In this document: piece after piece, positions 26,930 to 33,978 of the stretch
How the letters are laid out: every line of letters begins with the position of its first letter
How positions within the stretch are numbered: position 1 is the stretch's first letter
Assembly (NCBI GenBank): GCA_964463375.1
Contig: CAYXBQ010000001.1
Location: forward strand, 186,001-250,000
From: UMGS1696 sp964463375
Lineage (GTDB): Bacteria; Bacillota; Clostridia; Oscillospirales; CAG-272
Length of the DNA stretch: 64,000 bases
Direction of reading: 5' to 3'
Program-made: the position numbers and the translations under genes
Notes under the pieces: generated by a model
The model's database searches: none
Seen by the model: only the letters and a program-made list of their open reading frames with translations
Told to the model about the DNA's origin: nothing

Positions 26930-27016
26930 TCCCTTATGCTTTTGTGTGCAGACAACGGTTCCTTATACTTGCATATGCATGCAACGGCCCCTTATGCATG
27001 CGTACGCATGCAACGG
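26930..27016. repeat. Three tandem 29-bp repeats spanning the end of the P1B ATPase gene
   Basis: Three consecutive 29-bp units (26930-26958, 26959-26987, 26988-27016), each running from CCTTAT near one end to CAACGG at the other on the plus strand. The two units nearest the gene share most bases; the third is degenerate. The first unit contains the palindrome TGCATGCGTACGCATGCA and encodes the last residues and stop codon of the ATPase. Confidence 0.75.
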
Positions 27017-28845
27017 AGTGCGTTGGCGATGGCAAGCACCGATACGCCTACGTCCGCAAACACCGCCAGCCACATATTGGCGATCCCCACGGCGGAGGCC
27101 AGCATCACCAGCACCTTGACCCCAATGGCGAACACGATGTTCTGGTGGACGATGGTCATGGTCTTTTGGGCGATCCGGATGGCGGTCACCAGCATGGCGG
27201 GGTCGTCACGCATGATCACCACGTCGGCGGCTTCCATGGCGGCATCGGAGCCCAGTCCCCCCATGGCAACGCCTACGTCCGCTCTTGCCAGCACCGGCGC
27301 ATCGTTGATCCCGTCTCCCAGATATACCAGCGCTTCGCCGGGCTTTTTTTCGCTCAGCAGTGCCTCCACCGCCGCCACCTTATCGCCGGGCAGTAGGTCG
27401 CCTTGCACCCGATCGATGCCCAGCATGGCCGCTGTTTTTTCGCCCACGGCCTGTTTGTCCCCGGTAAGCAAGACGGTCCTTTGTACGCCAACTTCGTGGA
27501 GACCACGGAGCATGGCTGGTGTTTCGTCCCGCACCCGGTCGGTGATGCCGATCCAGCCGGCGTAGGTCTCGTCGATGGCTACATAAATGGGCGTTTCCCC
27601 CGGTTCGGTTTGTGCCGCTTTGCAGTCGATGCCGTGGCGGTGCAGCAGCTTTTCGTTGCCCACCAGCACCCTATGTCCATCCACAGCGGCACAGATCCCG
27701 TAGCCGGCCTCCTCCACTGCATCGGTATTGGGTAGAGCCTGTGCGTCCATGCCGCAGGCCGCCAGCAGTGAACGGGCAATGGGATGGGTGGAGCCGGATT
27801 CTGCGATGGCTGCCATGGTGAGCAGTTCGTTTTTTGTACGGTTATCTGACGATTGGATCCGGCTCACGTGGAAGGCACCTTCGGTGATGGTTCCGGTTTT
27901 GTCAAAGGCGGCGATCTTGGCGTGGGAAAGCTGCTCCAGACCTGCCGAGCCCTTCACCAATATGCCCTGTCGTGACGCACCGCCGATACCACCGAAGAAG
28001 CTCAGGGGCACCGAAATAACGAGGGCACAGGGGCAGGATACCACAAGAAATTCCAGTGCTCGATAGATCCAGGTCTGCCAGGCACCGTGGAACAATAGCG
28101 GCGGCAAGATCGCCAGTACCACGGCGGCACACACGACCACGGGGGTATACACGGCGGCAAAGCGTGTGATAAAGTTTTCCGAACGGGATTTGCGTGCGGC
28201 AGCGTTCTCTACCATATCCAGAATCTTTGCCACGGTGGATTCGCCATAGGTGCCTGTGGTACGGATGGTCAGCACGCCACCGCCGTTGATGCTGCCGCTG
28301 AACACCGTTTCACCTGGTGATACGTCCTTGGGCATACTTTCGCCGGTCAGCGCTGCGGTATCCAACGAGGAGAAGCCGGTCAGGATCACACCATCCAGGG
28401 GGATCTTTTCGCCGGCCGCCACCAAAATGGTCTCCCCGACTGCCACGTCCTCCGGTTCCACCGTGACCGCTTGTCCGTCTCGCAGTACGGTGGCGGTATC
28501 CGGGCGAATGGACATCAGCTCGGTCACAGACCGGCGGGACTTTGCCACAGCCATGGATTCAAAGATCTCCCCCAGCTGGTAGAACAGCATGACCGCTGCA
28601 CCTTCTGCACCCTCCCCAATGGCAAAGGCACCGGCTGAGGCGATCATCATCAAAAAATTTTCGTCAAAGACCTGGCCATGGGCGATATTCCGCAGTGCCT
28701 TCCACACAACCTTCCAGCCGATAAAAAGCCACACGGCACCATATACCGCCATGGAGATCCATTTCTCCTGCATCACACCGGACAGCACCAGTCCCACGGC
28801 ATACAGCGCCGCACCGATGCCCCAGATACACCACCGCTTTTTCAT
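26992..28845 (-). CDS. Heavy-metal P1B-type ATPase (Zn/Cd/Pb class), lacking an HMA domain
   Basis: Metal-exporting P-type ATPase of 617 residues with about eight membrane helices. It has the CPC transport motif (VVSCPCALVIS), the phosphorylation site DKTGT, TGES in the actuator domain, an HP locus (GSTHPIA) and GDGINDAP. The N-terminal HMA domain of CadA/ZntA is absent and is instead encoded by the separate gene upstream. The start at 28845 (MKKRWCIW) follows AAAGGG; the in-frame extension to 29172 runs through the HMA gene in another frame. CPC and the HP motif suggest divalent Zn/Cd/Pb rather than Cu; this is inference. Confidence 0.9.
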   Translation of the reverse strand: MKKRWCIWGIGAALYAVGLVLSGVMQEKWISMAVYGAVWLFIGWKVVWKALRNIAHGQVFDENFLMMIASAGAFAIGEGAEGAAVMLFYQLGEIFESMAVAKSRRSVTELMSIRPDTATVLRDGQAVTVEPEDVAVGETILVAAGEKIPLDGVILTGFSSLDTAALTGESMPKDVSPGETVFSGSINGGGVLTIRTTGTYGESTVAKILDMVENAAARKSRSENFITRFAAVYTPVVVCAAVVLAILPPLLFHGAWQTWIYRALEFLVVSCPCALVISVPLSFFGGIGGASRQGILVKGSAGLEQLSHAKIAAFDKTGTITEGAFHVSRIQSSDNRTKNELLTMAAIAESGSTHPIARSLLAACGMDAQALPNTDAVEEAGYGICAAVDGHRVLVGNEKLLHRHGIDCKAAQTEPGETPIYVAIDETYAGWIGITDRVRDETPAMLRGLHEVGVQRTVLLTGDKQAVGEKTAAMLGIDRVQGDLLPGDKVAAVEALLSEKKPGEALVYLGDGINDAPVLARADVGVAMGGLGSDAAMEAADVVIMRDDPAMLVTAIRIAQKTMTIVHQNIVFAIGVKVLVMLASAVGIANMWLAVFADVGVSVLAIANALRCMRTHA

Positions 28846-28876
28846 ACTATTGTTCCCTTTCGTGAATCGATGTATC

Positions 28877-28904
28877 GACAATCGATTATCGATTATCGAT
28901 TGTC
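28877..28904. repeat. Hairpin of ATCGATT repeats between the HMA and ATPase genes
   Basis: A perfect 10-bp inverted repeat (GACAATCGAT at 28877-28886, ATCGATTGTC at 28895-28904) around an 8-base centre, built from three ATCGATT units. It begins right after the HMA stop codon and ends 31 bases before the ATPase start. No T run follows, so it is not a classic terminator. Confidence 0.6.
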
Positions 28905-29126
28905 TTACAATGCCTTCATATGGGTGTCCGGTTCCAGCTTGCGGATGAGCTTGGCGGCGGCTTTTTCGATGTCCTTGATTTTGGCTTCGTCTACGTCCAG
29001 CACCATTTTGGTGGTCAAAAAGCTGACCGATGCGCTGTGTACGCCATCCAGTTCGCTGACACCCTTCTCGATCTTGGCGGCACAATTGGCACAGTCCAAT
29101 CCTTCCAGCAGATAGGTTTTCTTCAT
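28905..29126 (-). CDS. Stand-alone HMA-type heavy-metal-binding protein
   Basis: Seventy-three-residue protein of the CopZ/HMA fold: MKKTYLLEGLDCANCAAKIEKG, with the metal-binding CxxC as CANC near residue 12, then the beta-alpha-beta-beta-alpha-beta pattern. It probably delivers metal to, or regulates, the P1B ATPase encoded 59 bp downstream. GGAGG precedes the ATG at 29124-29126; an earlier in-frame ATG has no such site. A cytosolic metallochaperone is the simplest reading. Confidence 0.85.
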   Translation of the reverse strand: MKKTYLLEGLDCANCAAKIEKGVSELDGVHSASVSFLTTKMVLDVDEAKIKDIEKAAAKLIRKLEPDTHMKAL

Positions 29127-29151
29127 GTTCGTTTCCTCCGTTGCGTATACT

Positions 29152-29197
29152 TTCAATTGAATTCCGCTTCAACTGTTATGCCTATATTATAGTTGAA
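29152..29197. promoter_or_regulatory. Operator-like inverted repeats in the HMA/ATPase promoter
   Basis: TTCAACT (29168-29174) and AGTTGAA (29191-29197) form a 7-bp inverted repeat that overlaps the -10 of the promoter. A second palindrome, TTCAATTGAA, lies at 29152-29161. TTCAA/TTGAA half-sites resemble operators of ArsR/SmtB metal sensors, but no such regulator gene is in the window. Confidence 0.4.
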
Positions 29198-29215
29198 ACG
29201 GTGCTCAATTGTCAA
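29186..29215 (-). promoter_or_regulatory. Promoter of the HMA/P1B ATPase operon
   Basis: On the minus strand a consensus TTGACA, 18 bases, TATAAT. The -10 is 60 bases before the HMA start codon and sits inside an inverted repeat. Confidence 0.7.
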
Positions 29216-29320
29216 TAGGCATAGCGACGGGATACAGTGGATTTTATGCGTTGTTCTATGGCACCTTGCACAAATCCGGATTTTCACCTTCACGCACATC
29301 GAGATTTCACCCCAAAAGGC

Positions 29321-29349
29321 TTGTATTTTGGCGGGAAATATGGCATAAT
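29321..29349 (+). promoter_or_regulatory. Promoter of the six-hairpin glycosidase gene
   Basis: TTGTAT, 17 bases, CATAAT with extended -10 TGG. Transcription would start near 29356, inside the left arm of the 13-bp inverted repeat. Confidence 0.5.
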
Positions 29350-29353
29350 AGAA

Positions 29354-29413
29354 CAGGCAACACCGCAGGTTCACGGCTAACGCCTTGACGGCAGCACTGC
29401 GCGGTGTTGCCTG
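29354..29413 (+). promoter_or_regulatory. Long 13-bp stem in the 5' leader of the glycosidase operon
   Basis: CAGGCAACACCGC (29354-29366) and GCGGTGTTGCCTG (29401-29413) are perfect inverted copies separated by 34 bases. The predicted transcript begins within a few bases of the left arm, so the mRNA would carry a 5'-terminal stem-loop. No T run follows; the start codon is 40 bases downstream. Confidence 0.55.
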
Positions 29414-29452
29414 CATCGACACATTTCTTTATGCGGAAAGGATATTGAGATT

Positions 29453-31324
29453 ATGGCACGTTGGCATATTCTGCAAAATAAAAAAGCCACGGAATGGATC
29501 CCCACCATGGGAGAAAAGCACGTGGATGACATTGAAATGGCCGGGTTCGGCTGCTCGGATACGGTGACCTATGGGGTGGAGGAGGACGGCAGACTGATCC
29601 TGTTCCACCATCCGGTATTCCCCACCCTGCGCCGCCGTCCCAACGAAACACATTCCTCCTACCAACTGGACATGGCTTCGCCTGTGCTCTTGGCAGACGG
29701 CATGGCACTGCGGGAGATCTTGGACAAGGCGGTCATCGACTGCGGTGTTCTGCGGCTCTTCAGCCACGACGGGGACATCACGGTGGAGCGCACCCTGTTT
29801 CCGGCGGCAGTGAAGCGGGCTTCCTATGAACAGATCGTGGTCCGGCATCCGTCCTGGTACTCCATTTCCGCAGACGATCGTGTATTTGGCAAGCACCATG
29901 AGGAAATGGGTCCCATGGGGATCAACATTGCCGAATGCTGGTTTGCCGCCGCTTCCAGCGATGTGGAGACCCGGATCGATGTGATGTACTGCGGACGGTT
30001 AGCCAATGAACCTACGCCCACCAACACAGCGGACGAGGATCTGGCGGCACGGCTCCGGCGTGCAGAGGAATTGACTTCTCCCATGACCATCGACACCGGA
30101 GACATGGTGCTGGATACGCTCTTTACCTTCTCGAAGCTGCGGGCGGGAGAATCGGTATTTGACACGAAGTTTGGACGGATCCATTCTCCCGGCGGTAAGT
30201 CCTACTATGCGGCGACCTGGTGCAACGACCAGGTGGAATATGCGGGACCCTATTTTGCCTACACGGGAGACAAGGAGCTGTTGGAAGCCAGCATGAATGC
30301 GTATCGGATGTACATCCCCTTCATGAGCGATTCCTTCACGGCCATTCCCTCCTCCGTCATTGCGGAAGGGCTGGACTACTGGAACGGGGCCGGTGACCGG
30401 GGTGACGCTGCCATGTATCTCTATGGTGCTTCTCGCTTTGTGCTGACGGCCGGGAACGAAGACTGGGCGAAGGAGCTGCTGCCTGCTATTCGCTGGTGTG
30501 CGGAATATTGCAGACGGCAGAAGACTGCAGATGGGGTGATCGCCTCCGATTCGGATGAACTGGAAAATCGGTTTTCCAGCGGCAAGACCAACCTGAACAC
30601 CTCTTGTCTGGCGCTGGCGGGGTATCGGTACGCATCGATCCTGTGCCGGGACATGGGGTATACGGAATTGGCTGACAACTATGCTGCCGAAGCCGCCGAA
30701 CTGGAAAAAGCCATTGAAACGGTATTTGGCGCCAACATCCATGGATATGAGACCTATCGGTATCACGATGGCTGTGAGGTGCTGCGGTCCTGGATCTGTA
30801 TGCCGCTGTGTGCCGGGATCTATGATCGAGCAGCCGGGACAGTGGGTGCGCTGACCTCCGACTACCTGTTCCGCACCGATGGGATGCTGACCACCGAAGA
30901 CAACCAGACCATTTGGGACCGCTCTACCCTGTATGCACTGCGGGGGCTGTATGCGGCGGGATACACGGAAAAGGCAACGGAATGCCTGGGGATCTACAGC
31001 GAGAACCGGCTGCTGGGCGAACGGGTACCCTATCCGGTGGAGGCCTATCCGGAAGGGGGCAAGCGGCATTTGTCCGGGGAATCGGCGTTGTACTGCAAGG
31101 TATTCACCGAAGGGATGCTGGGTCTGGAGCCTGCCGGGCTGCACAGCTTCACCATTTGTCCCAGACTGCCGGAGACGCTCACGCATTTGACCATGACGAA
31201 CATCCATGCACACGGCGGTGTGTTCAGCGTGCAGGTCACAAAGAACGGCTACACAGTTGTGCGGGCGGATGGAACGATCCTGGGCAGTGGTGCGCTGGGC
31301 GAAACACGCACGATCAAGCTGTAA
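29453..31324 (+). CDS. Six-hairpin glycosidase-like protein
   Basis: Predicted cytoplasmic protein of 623 residues. The N-terminal about 190 residues look like a beta-sandwich; the rest is rich in helices with the (alpha/alpha)6 pattern of six-hairpin glycosidases (for example NDQVEYAGPYFAYTGDKELL, DYWNGAGDRGDAAMYLYGA and the WDRSTLYALRGLYAAGY helix), and a short beta domain closes it. The CAZy family could not be assigned. Catalytic acids are not identifiable by eye. It is followed at 23 bp by an endonuclease/exonuclease/phosphatase-fold gene in the same direction. Confidence 0.65.
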   Translation: MARWHILQNKKATEWIPTMGEKHVDDIEMAGFGCSDTVTYGVEEDGRLILFHHPVFPTLRRRPNETHSSYQLDMASPVLLADGMALREILDKAVIDCGVLRLFSHDGDITVERTLFPAAVKRASYEQIVVRHPSWYSISADDRVFGKHHEEMGPMGINIAECWFAAASSDVETRIDVMYCGRLANEPTPTNTADEDLAARLRRAEELTSPMTIDTGDMVLDTLFTFSKLRAGESVFDTKFGRIHSPGGKSYYAATWCNDQVEYAGPYFAYTGDKELLEASMNAYRMYIPFMSDSFTAIPSSVIAEGLDYWNGAGDRGDAAMYLYGASRFVLTAGNEDWAKELLPAIRWCAEYCRRQKTADGVIASDSDELENRFSSGKTNLNTSCLALAGYRYASILCRDMGYTELADNYAAEAAELEKAIETVFGANIHGYETYRYHDGCEVLRSWICMPLCAGIYDRAAGTVGALTSDYLFRTDGMLTTEDNQTIWDRSTLYALRGLYAAGYTEKATECLGIYSENRLLGERVPYPVEAYPEGGKRHLSGESALYCKVFTEGMLGLEPAGLHSFTICPRLPETLTHLTMTNIHAHGGVFSVQVTKNGYTVVRADGTILGSGALGETRTIKL

Positions 31325-31347
31325 TAGTATCGTAAGGAGAGAAAGAC

Positions 31348-32076
31348 ATGCATATGCGTATTATGACCTTCAACATCCAGCACTGCGCTCGGCACCAGAA
31401 TTCGCTGGACAAGAAGCCGGAATGCATCGATCCTGCCACCATGACGGCGGTGATCGAAGACGTTGCTCCGGTGCTGTGTGGGCTGAACGAAGTGCGGGGG
31501 CTGGGCAAAACCGCCGGATATACCGCACAAACAGAGAAAATGGCAGCACTGCTGGGCTGGCATGGTGTGTTCGGCCGATCTGTGTACGTAGGTGGCACGG
31601 AGCCCTACGGCAACGCCATCGTATCCCGGTATCCCATTGAGGAGATGCAGGTGATCCACATTCCCGATCCCACCTACGCAGGTCCGTCCAACTGGGTGGA
31701 GACTCGTTCCATCCTGCGGTGCCGGTTCGACATCGGCGGTGGATTTGTGGTCTACCAGAGCCACTTTGGTCTGAGTCAGGTGGAGCAGGAACACGCCGCT
31801 GCACTGGCGCACCAGCTGTTGGCAGCAGAGCCTCTGCCGGCTGTGCTCATGGGGGACTTCAACATGGAGCCGGACAATCCGCTGTTGGCCCCGCTATTTC
31901 GGGATTTCGATTCTGCCAATGTGCGGCTGACCGGGCAGAAGACCTTCCCTTCTCATGACCCCAACATCATGATCGACTACATCTTCGCAAACAAGCGGGT
32001 GCAGATCGAAAACTGCGGTATTCGTCCCGGTATCGCCAGCGACCATTTGCCGGTCTGGGCAGATATTGCGTTCTAA
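31348..32076 (+). CDS. Endonuclease/exonuclease/phosphatase-fold hydrolase
   Basis: Metal-dependent phosphoesterase fold, 242 residues. It begins MRIMTFNIQHC (the LxxxTxNI strand), has an acidic site in GLNEVRG, and ends with the two hallmark segments GDFNME (near residue 170) and SDHLPVWADI. Members cleave nucleic acids, phospholipids or sugar phosphates; nothing here discriminates. There is no signal peptide. GGAG precedes the start, and a bidirectional terminator closes the two-gene unit. Confidence 0.82.
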   Translation: MHMRIMTFNIQHCARHQNSLDKKPECIDPATMTAVIEDVAPVLCGLNEVRGLGKTAGYTAQTEKMAALLGWHGVFGRSVYVGGTEPYGNAIVSRYPIEEMQVIHIPDPTYAGPSNWVETRSILRCRFDIGGGFVVYQSHFGLSQVEQEHAAALAHQLLAAEPLPAVLMGDFNMEPDNPLLAPLFRDFDSANVRLTGQKTFPSHDPNIMIDYIFANKRVQIENCGIRPGIASDHLPVWADIAF

Positions 32077-32086
32077 AAAACATACA

Positions 32087-32124
32087 AAAAACGTCCTTCC
32101 GTGTGACCACAGAGGGACGTTTTT
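32087..32124. terminator. Bidirectional terminator between the EEP hydrolase and ComM genes
   Basis: AAAAACGTCC (32087-32096) pairs with GGACGTTTTT (32115-32124). Runs of A on the left and T on the right make it work for both convergent genes. Confidence 0.8.
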
Positions 32125-32130
32125 CCATTA

Positions 32131-33726
32131 TTAACCAAAATATTTTTTATCCAATGCACGCATCTGTACGGCTTCTAAGAGATGATGCTTCTGGATGGGG
32201 CCGCCGACGATGCCGTTTTGCACCTCTGCCCCACCACCGATGGCTTCCAGGTCTGCCAGTGTTCTTGCCACACGCAGGATCCGGTCGTAGGCTCTTGCCG
32301 ACAGCTGCATTTTCTGGAACACATCCTCCATCATTTTCGTGCAGTCCTCGTCCAGTGCGCAGAACTTTCGCAGGGCTTCGGTCTCCATGACGCCATTGCA
32401 CAGGGTGTCCGCATGGTCGAAGCCGGCTTCCCGGAAACGCTTCTGGGACAGTGCTCTGGCGGCGGTGACACGCTGGCGGATCTCGGCGGACGGCTCTCCC
32501 GGCTTGGTTTCCGACAGCTCCGTGAAGTTCAGTGCGGGGACTTCGATCTGGATGTCGATCCGATCGAGCATGGGGCCACTGATCTTTTCCAGATAGTTGT
32601 GGATGGCCTTTTGGGTGCAGGTACAGGGGTGAACTTCGCTTCGGCTGCCGTAATAGCCGCAGGGACATGGGTTCATGGCACACACCAAAATAAACGTAGA
32701 CGGATAGGTCACCCGGCCGGCCGCTCTGGTGATGGTCACCTTGCGGTCCTCCAATGGCTGACGCAGAGCCTCCATGGCGTCCTTGCGAAATTCCGGGAAT
32801 TCATCTAAGAACAGCACGCCGTTGTGCGCTAAGGAGATCTCGCCGGGGGAGGGGATCTTGCCGCCGCCTACCAATGCTGCTGTGCTGAGGGAATGGTGGG
32901 GGGAGCGGAAGACTCGGTTGCGGATGTAGGGAATATCCTCCGTCAGCATCCCGGCGCAGGAGTGTACCTTGGTGGATTCTAAGGCTTCTTCCCGGCTCAG
33001 GGGCGGCAGGATGGTGGGGAGACGCTTGGCCAGCATGGATTTCCCGGAGCCGGGTGGGCCGATGAGCAGGATATTGTGTCCTCCGGCGGCAGCAGTCTCC
33101 ATGGCTCTTTTGGCACGGAACTGCCCCTTGACCTGGGAAAAATCTTCGGTAAACAAAGGGGATTCCATATGGGACAGGGGATCGTCACAGCTGGGTTCCA
33201 TGGTCTCGCCGCCGTTGAGATGAGCCAGCAGCGTGGGAATGTCCGGCACGCCATAGATGGAGACACCCGGCGTTTCTGCCACGGAGGCCTCTCGGATATT
33301 GGCTATGGGCACAAAGATCTCGGTCTTGCCGGCGGCGATGGCAGCGGTGGTCATACCCAGCACCCCACGCACCGGTCGGATCTCTCCGGAGAAGGAGATC
33401 TCCCCGATGAAGCATTTGTTCTCCAGCACGCACTCGTCCGACAGGATCCCGCAGGACTTGTACAGGGCGCACAGGATCGCCATTTCCAGCGCCGTTCCCT
33501 CTTTCTTCCGGTCGGCAGGTGCCAGATTCACCACGGCCTCCATATCCGGCAGGGGAAAGCCGCAGTTGGCTGAGCCGGTGTAGATCCGTTTTTCCGATTC
33601 TCGCACGGCTGTGTCCGGCAGACCCACGATCTCAAAAGAGGCAAGTCCCCGTTTGGCGGCGCATTCCACCGTCACGGTAAAGCCGTCGATGCCGTACAGC
33701 GCTGCTGCATATGTGATGGCAAGCAT
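32131..33726 (-). CDS. ComM/YifB family Mg-chelatase-like AAA+ ATPase
   Basis: AAA+ protein of 531 residues with an N-terminal Lon-protease-like fold (about 1-170), a P-loop (GPPGSGKSMLAKRL), Walker B (VLFLDEFPEF) and a C-terminal Mg-chelatase-type domain. ComM in competent bacteria is a hexameric branch-migration helicase; the general role of YifB proteins in Clostridia is unsettled. The ATG at 33724-33726 has a GGGGGGA ribosome site; the upstream extension is not conserved. The zinc-finger-like C-x-C-G-Y-Y segment (NPCPCGYYG) is present. Confidence 0.9.
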   Translation of the reverse strand: MLAITYAAALYGIDGFTVTVECAAKRGLASFEIVGLPDTAVRESEKRIYTGSANCGFPLPDMEAVVNLAPADRKKEGTALEMAILCALYKSCGILSDECVLENKCFIGEISFSGEIRPVRGVLGMTTAAIAAGKTEIFVPIANIREASVAETPGVSIYGVPDIPTLLAHLNGGETMEPSCDDPLSHMESPLFTEDFSQVKGQFRAKRAMETAAAGGHNILLIGPPGSGKSMLAKRLPTILPPLSREEALESTKVHSCAGMLTEDIPYIRNRVFRSPHHSLSTAALVGGGKIPSPGEISLAHNGVLFLDEFPEFRKDAMEALRQPLEDRKVTITRAAGRVTYPSTFILVCAMNPCPCGYYGSRSEVHPCTCTQKAIHNYLEKISGPMLDRIDIQIEVPALNFTELSETKPGEPSAEIRQRVTAARALSQKRFREAGFDHADTLCNGVMETEALRKFCALDEDCTKMMEDVFQKMQLSARAYDRILRVARTLADLEAIGGGAEVQNGIVGGPIQKHHLLEAVQMRALDKKYFG

Positions 33727-33745
33727 ACATATCCCCCCTTCTATT

Positions 33746-33961
33746 TTATTCTTTTCCCTCGTTTTCCGTCTCTGTGGGCAGCTGCACCTTCGATACATCG
33801 ATCTTGCCGTGGATCCGTTCGTAGTAGGCTACGTTGGTCCGCAGCAGATGGAGAAAATGGTTGTTGGGTGTGCGCCCTTCTGCTTCCGCTACGGCGTAAA
33901 ACTTTTTCAGCAGTTCCTCATCGATCTTTGCCGTAAAGGCAGCTTTGTTTTTCTGTGCCAT
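33746..33961 (-). CDS. Small ribbon-helix-helix-like protein
   Basis: Seventy-one-residue polar protein, MAQKNKAAFTAKIDEELLKKFYAVAEAEGRTPNNH at its start. The short beta strand followed by two helices resembles Arc/MetJ ribbon-helix-helix DNA-binding proteins, but the fold is only suggested. AGAAGGTG lies 8 bases before the ATG at 33959-33961; the ATG two codons earlier abuts that site. It lies between comM and the membrane-protein gene on the same strand. Confidence 0.65.
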   Translation of the reverse strand: MAQKNKAAFTAKIDEELLKKFYAVAEAEGRTPNNHFLHLLRTNVAYYERIHGKIDVSKVQLPTETENEGKE

Positions 33962-33978
33962 TGTCATTCACCTTCTAT

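Noticed and set aside
29153..29422. An 89-codon minus-strand frame upstream of the HMA gene
   Set aside because: It covers two promoters and a perfect inverted repeat and has no family similarity that I can see.
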